Shown here in pieces: positions 1 to 9,041 of a DNA stretch of 64,000 bases. The notes beneath the pieces are model-generated. The model searched no databases. It was not told the origin of the DNA and saw nothing but the letters and a program-made list of their open reading frames with translations. Position numbers and translations under genes: made by a program. The DNA lies in NCBI GenBank assembly GCA_964438975.1, contig CAYTMU010000004.1, positions 70,471-134,470 of the forward strand. Reading direction: 5' to 3'. Positions within the stretch are counted from its first letter, which is position 1. Each line of letters starts with the position of its first letter. This DNA comes from Chryseosolibacter sp964438975. Lineage in GTDB: Bacteria; Bacteroidota; Bacteroidia; Cytophagales; Cyclobacteriaceae.

Positions 1-3000
1 GGTGCTGATATAAGCGTGGTGCGGATTGAGTATTGCCTTTCCGGAATTCACCGGACTTTCCACCAGGCCAGCGGCAGGACCGGAGATCCAGTTGGTTTCA
101 TCCCGACTGATCTCAAACGTTCCGCTGTTAAAGTTTGCTTCCAGCTCGATCGTCTCATCGATGTTACAAATGACCTGGCCAGGTCGAATGCCTCCGACTT
201 TCAGATCGGGTATAGCGTACAAATTTACGTATTGGACCGCCCAGAATAACGGCGAACCATATGTGTAAGTGCCCAGCGGGATGCCGAGAAGCCGATCCTC
301 CGTCTTCTGTCTCACCCGCATTCCGATATAGGTATAGTTCCCGCCGGGAACATAAGGCTGAAGACCATTGGGGTCAGCGGAATTCGGTTGCACATACTGC
401 GGCTGACCGAGCGCGACATTACCTATAACTCCCGGGCCCACTGTTCCAGCCTGGGTGTAAGCCTGGAAGTCGTAGAACTCGTAGATGTATCCGTAGTTCG
501 CGAGATAGATGGCGTTGTTAGCATCCAGGTTGTTCTGCCAATCAGTACCGAGTGAGAGCACCTTTAAGGGGTCAGCGCTTTCTGAAGCGCAGTAAGAACC
601 TGCCACGTTGATGATACTTCCTGAAGAAGTCGATACCGCAAAGTCCCTGACTTCGGTCTTGGTACAGCCATTCGTGAGTTGAGTGGTGTAAGTGATAGCG
701 TGTGGTGAATTGTCTGTCCCTGCGAGATCAGGATCGAAATAATATTTTCCACCAGACAAATAAACACCATTTCCACTGTAGGAACTGTTGATCGATGGAG
801 TCGCGGCGAGTTCTATCGGATCCGAGTTCAGCGTGAAACTGGTGCTCAGCGGGCTGTCGTAAACGATGACTTCTTCCGTATTCTTCACATGGACCGCTAC
901 CGTTGCATCCGGATGAAGTATGTCAGAGGCACATCCATTCGCGTCAACGATCTTCACGGTGTAGTGTACAGTGACATCTGTGGTTGAGATAGGAGTGACC
1001 GTCGGGTTGGACCCCATATCCGTAAATCCCGCCGGAGAGCTCGTTGACCACTGATACTGGTACGGTCCGCTCACAGAAGGCCCTGCGAGTGTCGGTGCTC
1101 CTCCCAGTGTCACGGATGAACCGGAGCAGGTCTCCAGTGATGCAGGACCCGCATCGGCGACAGGTACGGGGGCGACTTCAAATGTGACGGGCAGCGGTAC
1201 ACTTTGGCATCCGTCTACCCGGACTACATACCGGGTCGTACTTCCGGCGACTGACGTATTGATATTCAGATCGCTCACGTCGACAGTATGACCCGTTGCC
1301 AGCGGTGTCGACAGGGATGAATTGGAGTACCATGTAAACGTGCCTCCGTTGTTTTCAACAGTGACAGTGGTGGAACTGATATCTTCGTTCAGGCAGTACT
1401 TCAGATCGGACGTCTCCAGCGTCGGGGCGGAAGGAGCGCTCGCGCCGACGGTGATGGATGAGAATGTGATCGGTTGGTTGATCGCCCAGACACCCGTAAC
1501 ACTGTTTCCTGCAGTAATCGTCGTGCTGCCCGCCGCGCTGGCGTATACTTTTAGTCCACTGATGGTGATAACGTCAATCTTGTCATTATTGCCGTCGAGC
1601 GTGAAGTTCAACGTAAGGCGTGTAAGCGTTTTCGGATTGATAGAGATCGACGTGATGTCAGTGTTGCCTGCAGGTCCGGCCGATACCGAGACGCTGCTGA
1701 TATCGAACCCGAAGTTGGTATTGGAGAAGTCGAGGTATACCGTGCCGGATGTCATGAAGTCGCCCGCGGCCTGCTCGCTGATAATGATATCACCAATCGG
1801 CTGGAACGAACCGCCACAGATTGCGGAGGATACATTATTGACGAGTACTCCGGATGTTGTGAATGTCCATGCGGTATTGCTGGAAATACCTCCCCAGTTG
1901 TTGTTGCCAGGAGACGTGTCTTCGATGACGCTTCCACCGACAAGTACGTAGTAGCTCTTGTTGGGCTGCAGGAGTCCGGGAGGAAGCGGTACCTCTATTG
2001 TTGGGGTACCATTCCCGAGAATATTGTTTCGATTGACAGTGATGACGACGGCATTCGTGGACGCATCGTAAACCAAGAGACGGTGGTTGTTCGTAGTCGC
2101 TGCAGTGTTAATATTATCGACGTTCTCATTGAACGTCAGCACGAATTTATTGATGTTAAAGTCGACGCCGGTACTGTTATCAGCTGGGATGATGCTTACA
2201 ATCTCCGGGGCTCTGACATCGTTGAAGCTATACGTGCGGGATTGCGATACGGTACCACTGATATTGTTTGGGGTGAAAGTGAAATCTCCTTCATCATAGC
2301 TGAACGTCACAGACGGGGAGGTGTTTGTGGCCGTCGGTTCGACGTCGGCTACCAGAAAGTAGCGGTGGACACCTGTTAAGGACTGCGACAAGGTGATTGT
2401 AATGTTCGTAGCGGTTATCGAGAAATTGGTTCCCCCGACGACGGCATCGGTGCCGACGCCATCGAATGTATTGTCGGCAGAGGCGCACAACCTGAAGTTT
2501 GTCAGTTTTCCCGCGGTTGGAGAAGATATATCGATGACGACCTGCTGAAAGGTCGCCGGTCCGGAGGCATCGATAGCGAACCCTACTAACGCGCGGTTCG
2601 TAAAGTTGTTGTCCAGAGTGGTCGGTGCGAGGCCACCGGTCAGCGAATTGATCTCGATGTCTCCCTGAGTTGTAGCTGTCGTGATGGGGAAGCCGGCACT
2701 CGTGCGATAGTTGTACGTGCCGTCGTTGCCTTCGCGGTTAAACGGAATGATCGCGAACCTGTATTGTTGTCCTCCCGAAAGTCCTGTGGTGGCGGTATAG
2801 TCCTGAGCTGCGGTACTGGTAACGATCGCATAAAAATCATTGGCCGTATTTGGCGGCGCACCGTCTGCGAGATTCGCAGTGTTAGGATCGGTCCCATCGT
2901 CTTCCATCAGGATGATGTAGCCATCCGCATCCGTGATGTCGCTCGCCGGCGGAAATTCGAGCAGGATGGAACTGCTACTCAGGGCTGTCGCGGTCAGGGA

Positions 3001-3411
3001 GGCAGCGTGAGCACCCGGCTCGTTCGCAAGCGTATAGAATGAGAGTTCGTTTGAATATCCCGGAGATCGGGTTTCGTCGTCGTTTTCAGCGAATGCGCGG
3101 AAGTAAATGTTAGTTGCAGCAGGAAGCCCGTTCACAGTTACCGTGAAGCTCCCGGTACCCGTTTCCGTGCCGTTCACTGTGGTATACGGGCCGCCGGGTG
3201 AAGTTGACCATTCAATTCCGGTAAGTACCACTTCGCAGCTAGCGCCGTCACCGTCGCTGGTAACAATACCACCGAGAGTGGCAGTTGTCGTATTGATGTT
3301 CGCGACGCTCGGTCCAGGCGCGAGGACCGGCGGTCCATCACACTGCGCATGTACACTTACTGCAAAATGCAAAGACAGAAACACGAGAGCAAGACGAAAA
3401 AAAATTTTCAT
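1..3411 (-). CDS. Large secreted Fn3/Ig-like repeat protein, C-terminus beyond window
   Basis: The reading frame is open from the ATG at 3411 to the first base, giving 1137 residues with no stop, so the gene continues past the left edge. The start MKIFFRLALVFLSLHFAVSVHA is a Sec signal peptide ending before AQC. Residues about 30-115 and 120-235 look like fibronectin type III modules (conserved TGTGSFTVTVNGLPAATNIYFRA region and QQYRFAIIPFN). Residues about 400-510 look like a bacterial Ig-like Big_5 module (IIPADNSTGVDFN, LTFNENV). Further Ig/PKD-like segments follow, with paired cysteines near YCLNED and CSGSSVTLGG. Such proteins in Bacteroidota are usually exported by the type IX system through a C-terminal sorting domain, which cannot be seen here. 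It starts 17 bp after the lipoprotein gene and is probably the last gene of the six-gene run. Function is unknown; a surface adhesin or matrix protein is a guess. Confidence 0.85.
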   Translation of the reverse strand, partial: MKIFFRLALVFLSLHFAVSVHAQCDGPPVLAPGPSVANINTTTATLGGIVTSDGDGASCEVVLTGIEWSTSPGGPYTTVNGTETGTGSFTVTVNGLPAATNIYFRAFAENDDETRSPGYSNELSFYTLANEPGAHAASLTATALSSSSILLEFPPASDITDADGYIILMEDDGTDPNTANLADGAPPNTANDFYAIVTSTAAQDYTATTGLSGGQQYRFAIIPFNREGNDGTYNYRTSAGFPITTATTQGDIEINSLTGGLAPTTLDNNFTNRALVGFAIDASGPATFQQVVIDISSPTAGKLTNFRLCASADNTFDGVGTDAVVGGTNFSITATNITITLSQSLTGVHRYFLVADVEPTATNTSPSVTFSYDEGDFTFTPNNISGTVSQSRTYSFNDVRAPEIVSIIPADNSTGVDFNINKFVLTFNENVDNINTAATTNNHRLLVYDASTNAVVITVNRNNILGNGTPTIEVPLPPGLLQPNKSYYVLVGGSVIEDTSPGNNNWGGISSNTAWTFTTSGVLVNNVSSAICGGSFQPIGDIIISEQAAGDFMTSGTVYLDFSNTNFGFDISSVSVSAGPAGNTDITSISINPKTLTRLTLNFTLDGNNDKIDVITISGLKVYASAAGSTTITAGNSVTGVWAINQPITFSSITVGASAPSAPTLETSDLKYCLNEDISSTTVTVENNGGTFTWYSNSSLSTPLATGHTVDVSDLNINTSVAGSTTRYVVRVDGCQSVPLPVTFEVAPVPVADAGPASLETCSGSSVTLGGAPTLAGPSVSGPYQYQWSTSSPAGFTDMGSNPTVTPISTTDVTVHYTVKIVDANGCASDILHPDATVAVHVKNTEEVIVYDSPLSTSFTLNSDPIELAATPSINSSYSGNGVYLSGGKYYFDPDLAGTDNSPHAITYTTQLTNGCTKTEVRDFAVSTSSGSIINVAGSYCASESADPLKVLSLGTDWQNNLDANNAIYLANYGYIYEFYDFQAYTQAGTVGPGVIGNVALGQPQYVQPNSADPNGLQPYVPGGNYTYIGMRVRQKTEDRLLGIPLGTYTYGSPLFWAVQYVNLYAIPDLKVGGIRPGQVICNIDETIELEANFNSGTFEISRDETNWISGPAAGLVESPVNSGKAILNPHHAYIST

Positions 3412-3428
3412 ACAGGTAAAGATCAGTA

Positions 3429-4736
3429 TCAATTATCCAGGTTGCCGTGGCGATCTGTTTTTATCAGTAGAATGGTCGACAATCCGTTGACCGTATTGGT
3501 ACCACAGACTAGTATCCCTTGATCCGGCGTTTCGCGAAGTGAGGATACACGCTCGTCGCCGCTACCGCCGATAAGCTTTCTCCAGACCAGGTTGCCGCTT
3601 GCATCCAGTTTGATCAGGAGGATATCAGTTCCACCATTTCCAACTGCCGGGGTACTCGTCATGGCGCACCCCAGCACGAATCCACCATCAGAGGTCGCGA
3701 CGATTGCGAGCCCTTCGTCTATGCTGCGCGACGTTGTCCGCGACTGCGGACCGAATACATTGTGGTTTAGCATAATCTCTTCGCCGTCGATGTACTTTTC
3801 GGTGAGCACGTTAAACGAGGGATCGAGATGCAAGAAATGGATGTTCCCATTGGTGCCGTTCGTTTCGAGATACGTACCGATGACGCCGTACCCGACGGCT
3901 GACTTTTGAATATCTGCGACGGAATGGTTGCGTGCATCCGTGTTGCCGAATGGTTTGTGTGCGCGATAGGCCAACTTCGCGGGAGTACGCGATACCGCGA
4001 GGTATTCGCGCGTAAGGTTGCCGACTTCTGTAAAAATCCGGCTAGCCCACACAAGGTCGTAGTCGGCATCCGACGATTTTGTAATGTGAACAGCACGGCA
4101 GGTAAACAGGTCATCCTGGTCGAATGGATACTGTCGATACCACAGTGTATCGCTAAGGTCGGATTTGAATGCGGAAATGAACGCAGATTCACGTTCGCCG
4201 GGAGCCCGATAGGTTCCGAGTACGACGATCTGACCCGAAGGGGAGATGTCAAAGGCGTTCGCGTGGTAATCCACTGTGAGGTCGGTGTTTCCGATCTTTG
4301 CCTGGGCGGTGGTTAGGTACTCACTGACAATGTCTCCCTGGGAATTCACCAACAGCAATCGCGCATAAGAGTTTTCCAGTTCGCTGAGCTCAGTTCCTGC
4401 GGAACCGGAGTTGTATTGGATACTGTCGCCTGCCAGCACGTAGCCATTTCCGTGAGGGCGTATCGCTTTAATGACCGTGTTGCTGATTTTTTTCTCCCAA
4501 ACCCGGTGACCTCGTGGATTTGTTTTGATAATCAGCGCATCGGGTTCACCACTATTGTGACGTATTTCGCCGGCAACAATGTATCCGCCATCTGTATCCA
4601 GTTCGGCGACCGCACCTATATAGTTCGATTCGCTGCTGAAGAAGTGTACGAAGGTGTTTCGGTCAGTCATCGGTGCATCCTCAAACTGCGTGCAGCCGGA
4701 TAATACGATCAGGATGAGATAAAGTCGTCCGCGCAT
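3429..4736 (-). CDS. Beta-propeller-like lipoprotein
   Basis: 435 residues. The N-terminus MRGRLYLILIVLSGC is a lipoprotein signal with lipobox LSGC, so Cys15 is the predicted lipid-attachment site. The body contains recurring blocks of the kind GGYIVAGEI, GYVLAGDS, GGFVLGCAM and QGILVCGTN, each followed by a strand with LIIKTN or LLIKLD and then W-K. This is the pattern of delta-60/SBBP-type propeller repeats, where each blade reports a value. It follows the beta-barrel gene by 3 bp and is followed by the large secreted protein after 17 bp, so the three are surely co-transcribed. A surface-exposed or periplasmic partner of the barrel protein is a reasonable inference. No catalytic motif was recognised. 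Confidence 0.85.
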   Translation of the reverse strand: MRGRLYLILIVLSGCTQFEDAPMTDRNTFVHFFSSESNYIGAVAELDTDGGYIVAGEIRHNSGEPDALIIKTNPRGHRVWEKKISNTVIKAIRPHGNGYVLAGDSIQYNSGSAGTELSELENSYARLLLVNSQGDIVSEYLTTAQAKIGNTDLTVDYHANAFDISPSGQIVVLGTYRAPGERESAFISAFKSDLSDTLWYRQYPFDQDDLFTCRAVHITKSSDADYDLVWASRIFTEVGNLTREYLAVSRTPAKLAYRAHKPFGNTDARNHSVADIQKSAVGYGVIGTYLETNGTNGNIHFLHLDPSFNVLTEKYIDGEEIMLNHNVFGPQSRTTSRSIDEGLAIVATSDGGFVLGCAMTSTPAVGNGGTDILLIKLDASGNLVWRKLIGGSGDERVSSLRETPDQGILVCGTNTVNGLSTILLIKTDRHGNLDN

Positions 4737-4739
4737 GGC

Positions 4740-5783
4740 CTACCGGAAATTTAGTTTTTTTGGATTGTAGCGATTGAGAATATAGCCGATGGAAATCGAA
4801 AGGCTGTTGACGCGGAATATCCCATCAACATAGTGATAGTCGTGAACGAGTGTTGAGTTTTCGTAGACATCGGCCTTTGTGAGCATGGGTAAAAGTCCTT
4901 GTCTGTAACGTACTTCTCCAATAAGGAAGCCGTTTCCGATCTTGCGTTTGAAACCTGCTGACAATATGAATGCGGAATTGAAGCGGTTTCGCTGGTCGAT
5001 TACGGTGAAGGAGTTTTCCGATATCGTTGCAACTCCGTCGCCCCGGTCGCCAAATATTCTGATAGAGGAGGATAGGAGATAGTCAGCGGAAAGTCCCGCA
5101 GCTACGAATACGTTGGTGATCCGGCGTTGGAAGAGTGTATATTGTACCGACACAGGCAGTGAAGCCCAGAGTTGGTTCTCATGTCCGTCTGTGACTTGAA
5201 CCGCATCCGCGCCGCTGTTGGTCGTGTTGAAGGACACCATCTGAATGGCGAACTCGGGGTTGAGCGTGAATTTGTTTGTCAATACGCCCAGGGGGATTTC
5301 AGCAGAAACTGCTGCACTGAATCCATAATTGTGGGTGTATTTGTTGGTGCCGTCATTGACGAATTCGGAAGTAACGACAGATGGTGCAGCTGCGATGACA
5401 CCGAGTTTTCCTCCGATGCGGTAGATCGGATGGGTTCGGAACGTTTTGTACAGTGCGACAAATTCTGAAGGGTCGACAGCATCGTTTACCTGGAACTCGG
5501 TGTCCGTGCGAAGCAGGGCGAGCATCATCTCATCGGCCCTCACAGGTTCTTCAAGATAAATGTAAGTAAGCGTCAATAGCTTGTATGTCGCCACTTTTTC
5601 CTCGTCATTAAACTCGTTCCGGTCAAGACACCCTTGAAGGAGCTGCGGCAACTCGTGCAACCTTCCCTGGTCGTAGATCGACTGCGCAAGTCGCAGTGTC
5701 TGAGCGCAAGGCGATTGCGTCTGCGCTGTTACCGCGGACGTAAGGGATGATGTCAGAATGAATAGAAGTAGTAGTCTCCTCAT
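4740..5783 (-). CDS. Outer-membrane beta-barrel protein with N-terminal helical domain
   Basis: 347 residues with a clear Sec signal (MRRLLLLFILTSSLTSAVTA before QTQ). Residues about 25-120 are alpha-helical and TPR-like (paired helices around DQGRLHELPQLLQGC and KVATYKLLTLTYIYLEEP). From about residue 125 onward, alternating hydrophobic strands such as IGGKLGVIAAAP, VSAEIPLGVL and FVAAGLSADYLL, ending in LSISIGYILNRYN, indicate an outer-membrane beta-barrel of the PorT/OmpW-like size class. The combination of a short helical periplasmic domain and a barrel is common in Bacteroidota. It is 90 bp after the STAND ATPase gene and 3 bp before the lipoprotein gene. A role as the outer-membrane component of this cluster is inferred, not shown. 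Confidence 0.85.
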   Translation of the reverse strand: MRRLLLLFILTSSLTSAVTAQTQSPCAQTLRLAQSIYDQGRLHELPQLLQGCLDRNEFNDEEKVATYKLLTLTYIYLEEPVRADEMMLALLRTDTEFQVNDAVDPSEFVALYKTFRTHPIYRIGGKLGVIAAAPSVVTSEFVNDGTNKYTHNYGFSAAVSAEIPLGVLTNKFTLNPEFAIQMVSFNTTNSGADAVQVTDGHENQLWASLPVSVQYTLFQRRITNVFVAAGLSADYLLSSSIRIFGDRGDGVATISENSFTVIDQRNRFNSAFILSAGFKRKIGNGFLIGEVRYRQGLLPMLTKADVYENSTLVHDYHYVDGIFRVNSLSISIGYILNRYNPKKLNFR

Positions 5784-5839
5784 ATATTACAGTCAACAGT
5801 TGAATGACGGCTGGCGCAGATGCGATGCGTCATCCGATC

Positions 5840-5866
5840 GATCGGCAAGATTCGTTCCTGCCGATC
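5840..5866. repeat. Intercistronic hairpin after the STAND gene
   Basis: Arms GATCGGCA and TGCCGATC (8 bp, perfect) enclose an 11-nt loop, 8 bp past the STAND ATPase stop on the minus strand. No T-run follows, so it is not a standard terminator. It may set the relative level of the downstream barrel/lipoprotein/secreted-protein message, which is inference. Confidence 0.5.
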
Positions 5867-5873
5867 TCATTCG

Positions 5874-8800
5874 TTATTTATAGTTCGCAGGCAGCCCCTC
5901 GCATGTTTTTTCGTAGGGCAGATCCTCGGCAACATAAGCATCCCACTCCTCCTTATCCATATTGCGATGCAGGAACCCACACAACAGGCCCGACATTGTT
6001 TCCACTTTGGTGGGCCATGCATGGATCGTTTGATCAACCTGTCCTATCTTGGTTTCCTTAACACTTTGGATGCCCGCGATCAACTGCTCATCATCTGGTG
6101 TGAAGGCGAGATCCCAAACCCAATCGTGATCGCTAAGGACGATCGGTTGTTGAGTCGCACGCTGCTCATAGTTCCACAATCGTATCGTCCAGTCTTTGCT
6201 GGCGGTGGCCATGAACGTTCCTTTGAAGTTGAACCGAATGTTGGTGATGCTGGCAGTATGTCCCGAAAGGGTCCGGCTGATCCTTCCGTCTTCAACAAGA
6301 TGAACTTGTCCGGTGGTTGTCCCAACCACGATCGACTGAGATCCGGGAATGAAGCAAACTGCCGTGAGAGAGGCGTTGGGGATCGGGATTCGGTTTTCGC
6401 TGTAGTTGTTTTCTACATCCCAGATGAACAAACTCCCGTCAACTCCCGCGCCGGCCAGTTTCTTGCCATCCGGACTGAGTTTCATCGCGCTGATCTTTCC
6501 TTTGACGGTAATGACTTCAGTCGCTGTATTGAGATCGGAGTATCGGATGCTTTGTCCCGAGTTGTCCCGGGCATAGAGCCCTTTACCGTCAGGAGTAAAG
6601 TGTATATCGCCAATGTCGGATTGGTAACCTGTAATCTTTTTAGGCGGCGCCTTCAGGTTGGTGAGGTCATACAACTCGATGTAGTTTTTGTTGCGGTTGA
6701 GCGAATACAGTCCGCCTGCGGCGAGTAGCTTTGCATCCGGACTTATGTCCATTGAAAACACGAGGTAGTCGTTTTCGCGGTTGTTGTCGTGGATGCGATC
6801 CGGGACGATTTCCAGGCCTTGCCACTCCGACCCATTGAATTTCCATTGGATGATCTTTCCATCACTTCCGCCGGAGTATACGAAATTGTGACCGGGCCGG
6901 GTCTGCAACGCCCGGGCGCCGCCTTTGAGGTGGCCTTCCAGGCTAAGCGTAAGCGGGTGCTTCTGATTTCTCAGTGCTGAGAAGAGCCCGTTGTAGATGT
7001 CGTTATCGTACCGATATCCATCATGGGCGACATTGAAGTTGTAGGCTTGCTGTGCGACGAGAGATTGTTCCTGCGGGTCGCTTTGAAGTTCCTTCGATTT
7101 GATCGCCATGGCTTTCGAGATCGAAAGATAGCGGAGACGTTGTGAGGCTTCACGTGCCTGCACGGCTTCTTGTTCACGTTGAAGAGCCAGGTCTGTCTGA
7201 ACGTTGGCACGGTCGCGCTGAAGGTCAGCCTCAAGTCGAGCTTCCTCTGCCTGGAGACGACGTTGCTCGGCGCTCAACCGGGCATCGTTCGCTGCACGCT
7301 CGGCAGACTCAGCCTGGAGCCTTCTGGCTTCGGCTACCTTGCGAGCCTCCTCAGCAATGGAGGCGTTTTCCACTGCTTTTTGCCGCTGAATATCTGCTTC
7401 GGCCCGTTCTGCTTCAGCTCGTTCAGTCTGTCGTGATGCTTCAATGGCGTTTCGCTGAGCCTCCGCTTGCTTGAGGAGGGCGAATACGAGAAACACGATA
7501 GAGATAACCGTTGCCGAAGCGAGGATGAGGGCGGTGATCCTGGCTTTCTTGAGCTTGCGCTTTTGTTCGATCTCCTTTGCCCGTTGCTCGGTCTCCCATT
7601 CCTTCCGGGAGTATTCAAGGAAGATCATCGTCCGCTCAAATGCGGGGTTATACCGCTGCCCCCATACGAGCGTGGGTTTGTGCTTTGCCTGCCAGTTTAA
7701 GGCTAGTTGGAGATCGGGTGGCCGCCACAATCCGGCCTTACCGACCTGATACATCGCGGCGGCTTCCGCCAGGCGTGAATACATCTGCACGGCTTCGGCT
7801 TCGTCATCAACCCAGTTCTTCAACCGCACCCAGATACGCATCAGGCTCTCGTGCGAGATATCGACCATTGACTTTCCGCTCAACGGGGTGCCGTAGCTGG
7901 GTGTCAGGAGTGAGCGGCCAGGTTCGCGGAATTTCTCGATTACGCCGATCACATCTTCCTCGGAAACGTCGGCGATCGCAGCGATCTCATTCAAGCGTGT
8001 CGGCCGGCGTATTCCAAAATTCTCACCTCTTTTCTCAGTGATCGCCTTGAAGAGTACTTCGCAAATCCGTTTCTGGTCTTCGGTCAGTTCGTCGTATGCT
8101 TCATTCGCGTGAAGGGAGAGGGCTTCTCCCATTGTTCCGATCGCCTCGTAGTGCTTGAGATCCACAGGCTCCGCATCGTAGTCGCGGTACTCTGTCCAGT
8201 ACGACCACGTACGCATAAGCGAGTGCTGCAGAATGGGAAGTTGATCCGGGTTATCACCCAGGTCGTTTAGCAACTGTTGCGTCAGGCGTGGAGCGATCGT
8301 TCCGCCGCCCACAGCTACAGGGCCTTCTATGGCTTTTCGTTTCTGGTCCCGTGTAAGTTGCGGAATGAGATAATGGCTGTCGTTGATCTTTCGCGTGAGC
8401 TCCGGGAACTGGGCGCAATCCCCGATAAAGTCCGAACGCATCGTAATGCCGATGTAGATGGGTGCGTCGGGATAGTTTGCCGCTTCGATGAGCAGATTAA
8501 CGAATGCAAGTGTTTCGTTGACGGAGTTGGCATCGTGGCTCTCCTTAAAGCGAAACAGTTCCTCGAACTGGTCGACGAGGATGAGGTAGTTGATGTCCTT
8601 ATCCTTGCGACTTTGTTCAATCGCTTCGACCAACCCCAGAGAACTGCTCCTCAGTAGGGTGGAGGAGATGGTTCGCTTAATGCGTTGTTCCTCCGGGTCC
8701 GCGACAAGGTAGTCGGGAGAATTTCTGAGCAGCGATTCCGCCAGGTTGTCGATCGGCCCGGCACCCGGCCGTGTAACCACGACTCGCCACTCCGGACTCG

Positions 8801-9038
8801 CATCGGTGAGGAATCCACCGTAGAGAATTGGGAGTACCCCGCAGTAAATGAACGATGACTTACCACTTCCGGAAGGACCGATCACAGCGACGAACCGATT
8901 CTTCGACAGTTTGAGCAGAACTTCGTCGCTTTGTCCCTCCCGGCCGAAAAAGAGGTGGCTCTCTTCAATCTTGAAGGGACGCAATCCCGGAAACGGATTG
9001 GTAGTTAATAGCTTTCGTTCAGTAGATGTTCTGCTCAT
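5874..9038 (-). CDS. nSTAND-type ATPase with membrane helix, coiled coil and WD40 propeller
   Basis: 1054 residues. After NPFPGLRPFKIEESHLFFGR, a typical nSTAND1 lead-in, the Walker A motif GPSGSGKSS lies at 54-62 and Walker B YLILVDQFEE at 151-160. DISHESLMRIW at 393-403 is the winged-helix motif seen in WD40-STAND proteins. A transmembrane helix spans about 501-521, followed by a long Ala/Glu/Arg-rich coiled coil to about 640. WD40 blades follow from about 685 (for example FIWDV, IRLWNYE, DWVWDLAFTPD). STAND proteins are ligand-triggered NTPase switches, and WD40 and coiled-coil parts usually sense or scaffold. The helix would place the ATPase on one side of the inner membrane and the propeller on the other, which is unusual. 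The start is 3 bp after the TIR-like gene stop. Membership of the STAND class is near certain; the trigger is unknown. Confidence 0.92.
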   Translation of the reverse strand: MSRTSTERKLLTTNPFPGLRPFKIEESHLFFGREGQSDEVLLKLSKNRFVAVIGPSGSGKSSFIYCGVLPILYGGFLTDASPEWRVVVTRPGAGPIDNLAESLLRNSPDYLVADPEEQRIKRTISSTLLRSSSLGLVEAIEQSRKDKDINYLILVDQFEELFRFKESHDANSVNETLAFVNLLIEAANYPDAPIYIGITMRSDFIGDCAQFPELTRKINDSHYLIPQLTRDQKRKAIEGPVAVGGGTIAPRLTQQLLNDLGDNPDQLPILQHSLMRTWSYWTEYRDYDAEPVDLKHYEAIGTMGEALSLHANEAYDELTEDQKRICEVLFKAITEKRGENFGIRRPTRLNEIAAIADVSEEDVIGVIEKFREPGRSLLTPSYGTPLSGKSMVDISHESLMRIWVRLKNWVDDEAEAVQMYSRLAEAAAMYQVGKAGLWRPPDLQLALNWQAKHKPTLVWGQRYNPAFERTMIFLEYSRKEWETEQRAKEIEQKRKLKKARITALILASATVISIVFLVFALLKQAEAQRNAIEASRQTERAEAERAEADIQRQKAVENASIAEEARKVAEARRLQAESAERAANDARLSAEQRRLQAEEARLEADLQRDRANVQTDLALQREQEAVQAREASQRLRYLSISKAMAIKSKELQSDPQEQSLVAQQAYNFNVAHDGYRYDNDIYNGLFSALRNQKHPLTLSLEGHLKGGARALQTRPGHNFVYSGGSDGKIIQWKFNGSEWQGLEIVPDRIHDNNRENDYLVFSMDISPDAKLLAAGGLYSLNRNKNYIELYDLTNLKAPPKKITGYQSDIGDIHFTPDGKGLYARDNSGQSIRYSDLNTATEVITVKGKISAMKLSPDGKKLAGAGVDGSLFIWDVENNYSENRIPIPNASLTAVCFIPGSQSIVVGTTTGQVHLVEDGRISRTLSGHTASITNIRFNFKGTFMATASKDWTIRLWNYEQRATQQPIVLSDHDWVWDLAFTPDDEQLIAGIQSVKETKIGQVDQTIHAWPTKVETMSGLLCGFLHRNMDKEEWDAYVAEDLPYEKTCEGLPANYK

Positions 9039-9041
9039 GGA

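Noticed and set aside
1322..1951. Plus-strand frame of 209 codons
   Set aside because: It is the antisense shadow of the large secreted protein, with Val/Leu/Pro-rich composition and no domain.
5820..6728. Plus-strand frame of 302 codons
   Set aside because: It overlaps the WD40 part of the STAND ATPase antisense; the minus-strand product has clear blades.
7141..7470. Repetitive coding stretch in the STAND gene as a DNA repeat or CRISPR
   Set aside because: It encodes the Ala/Glu/Arg coiled coil; repeats are protein-level and irregular, without spacers.
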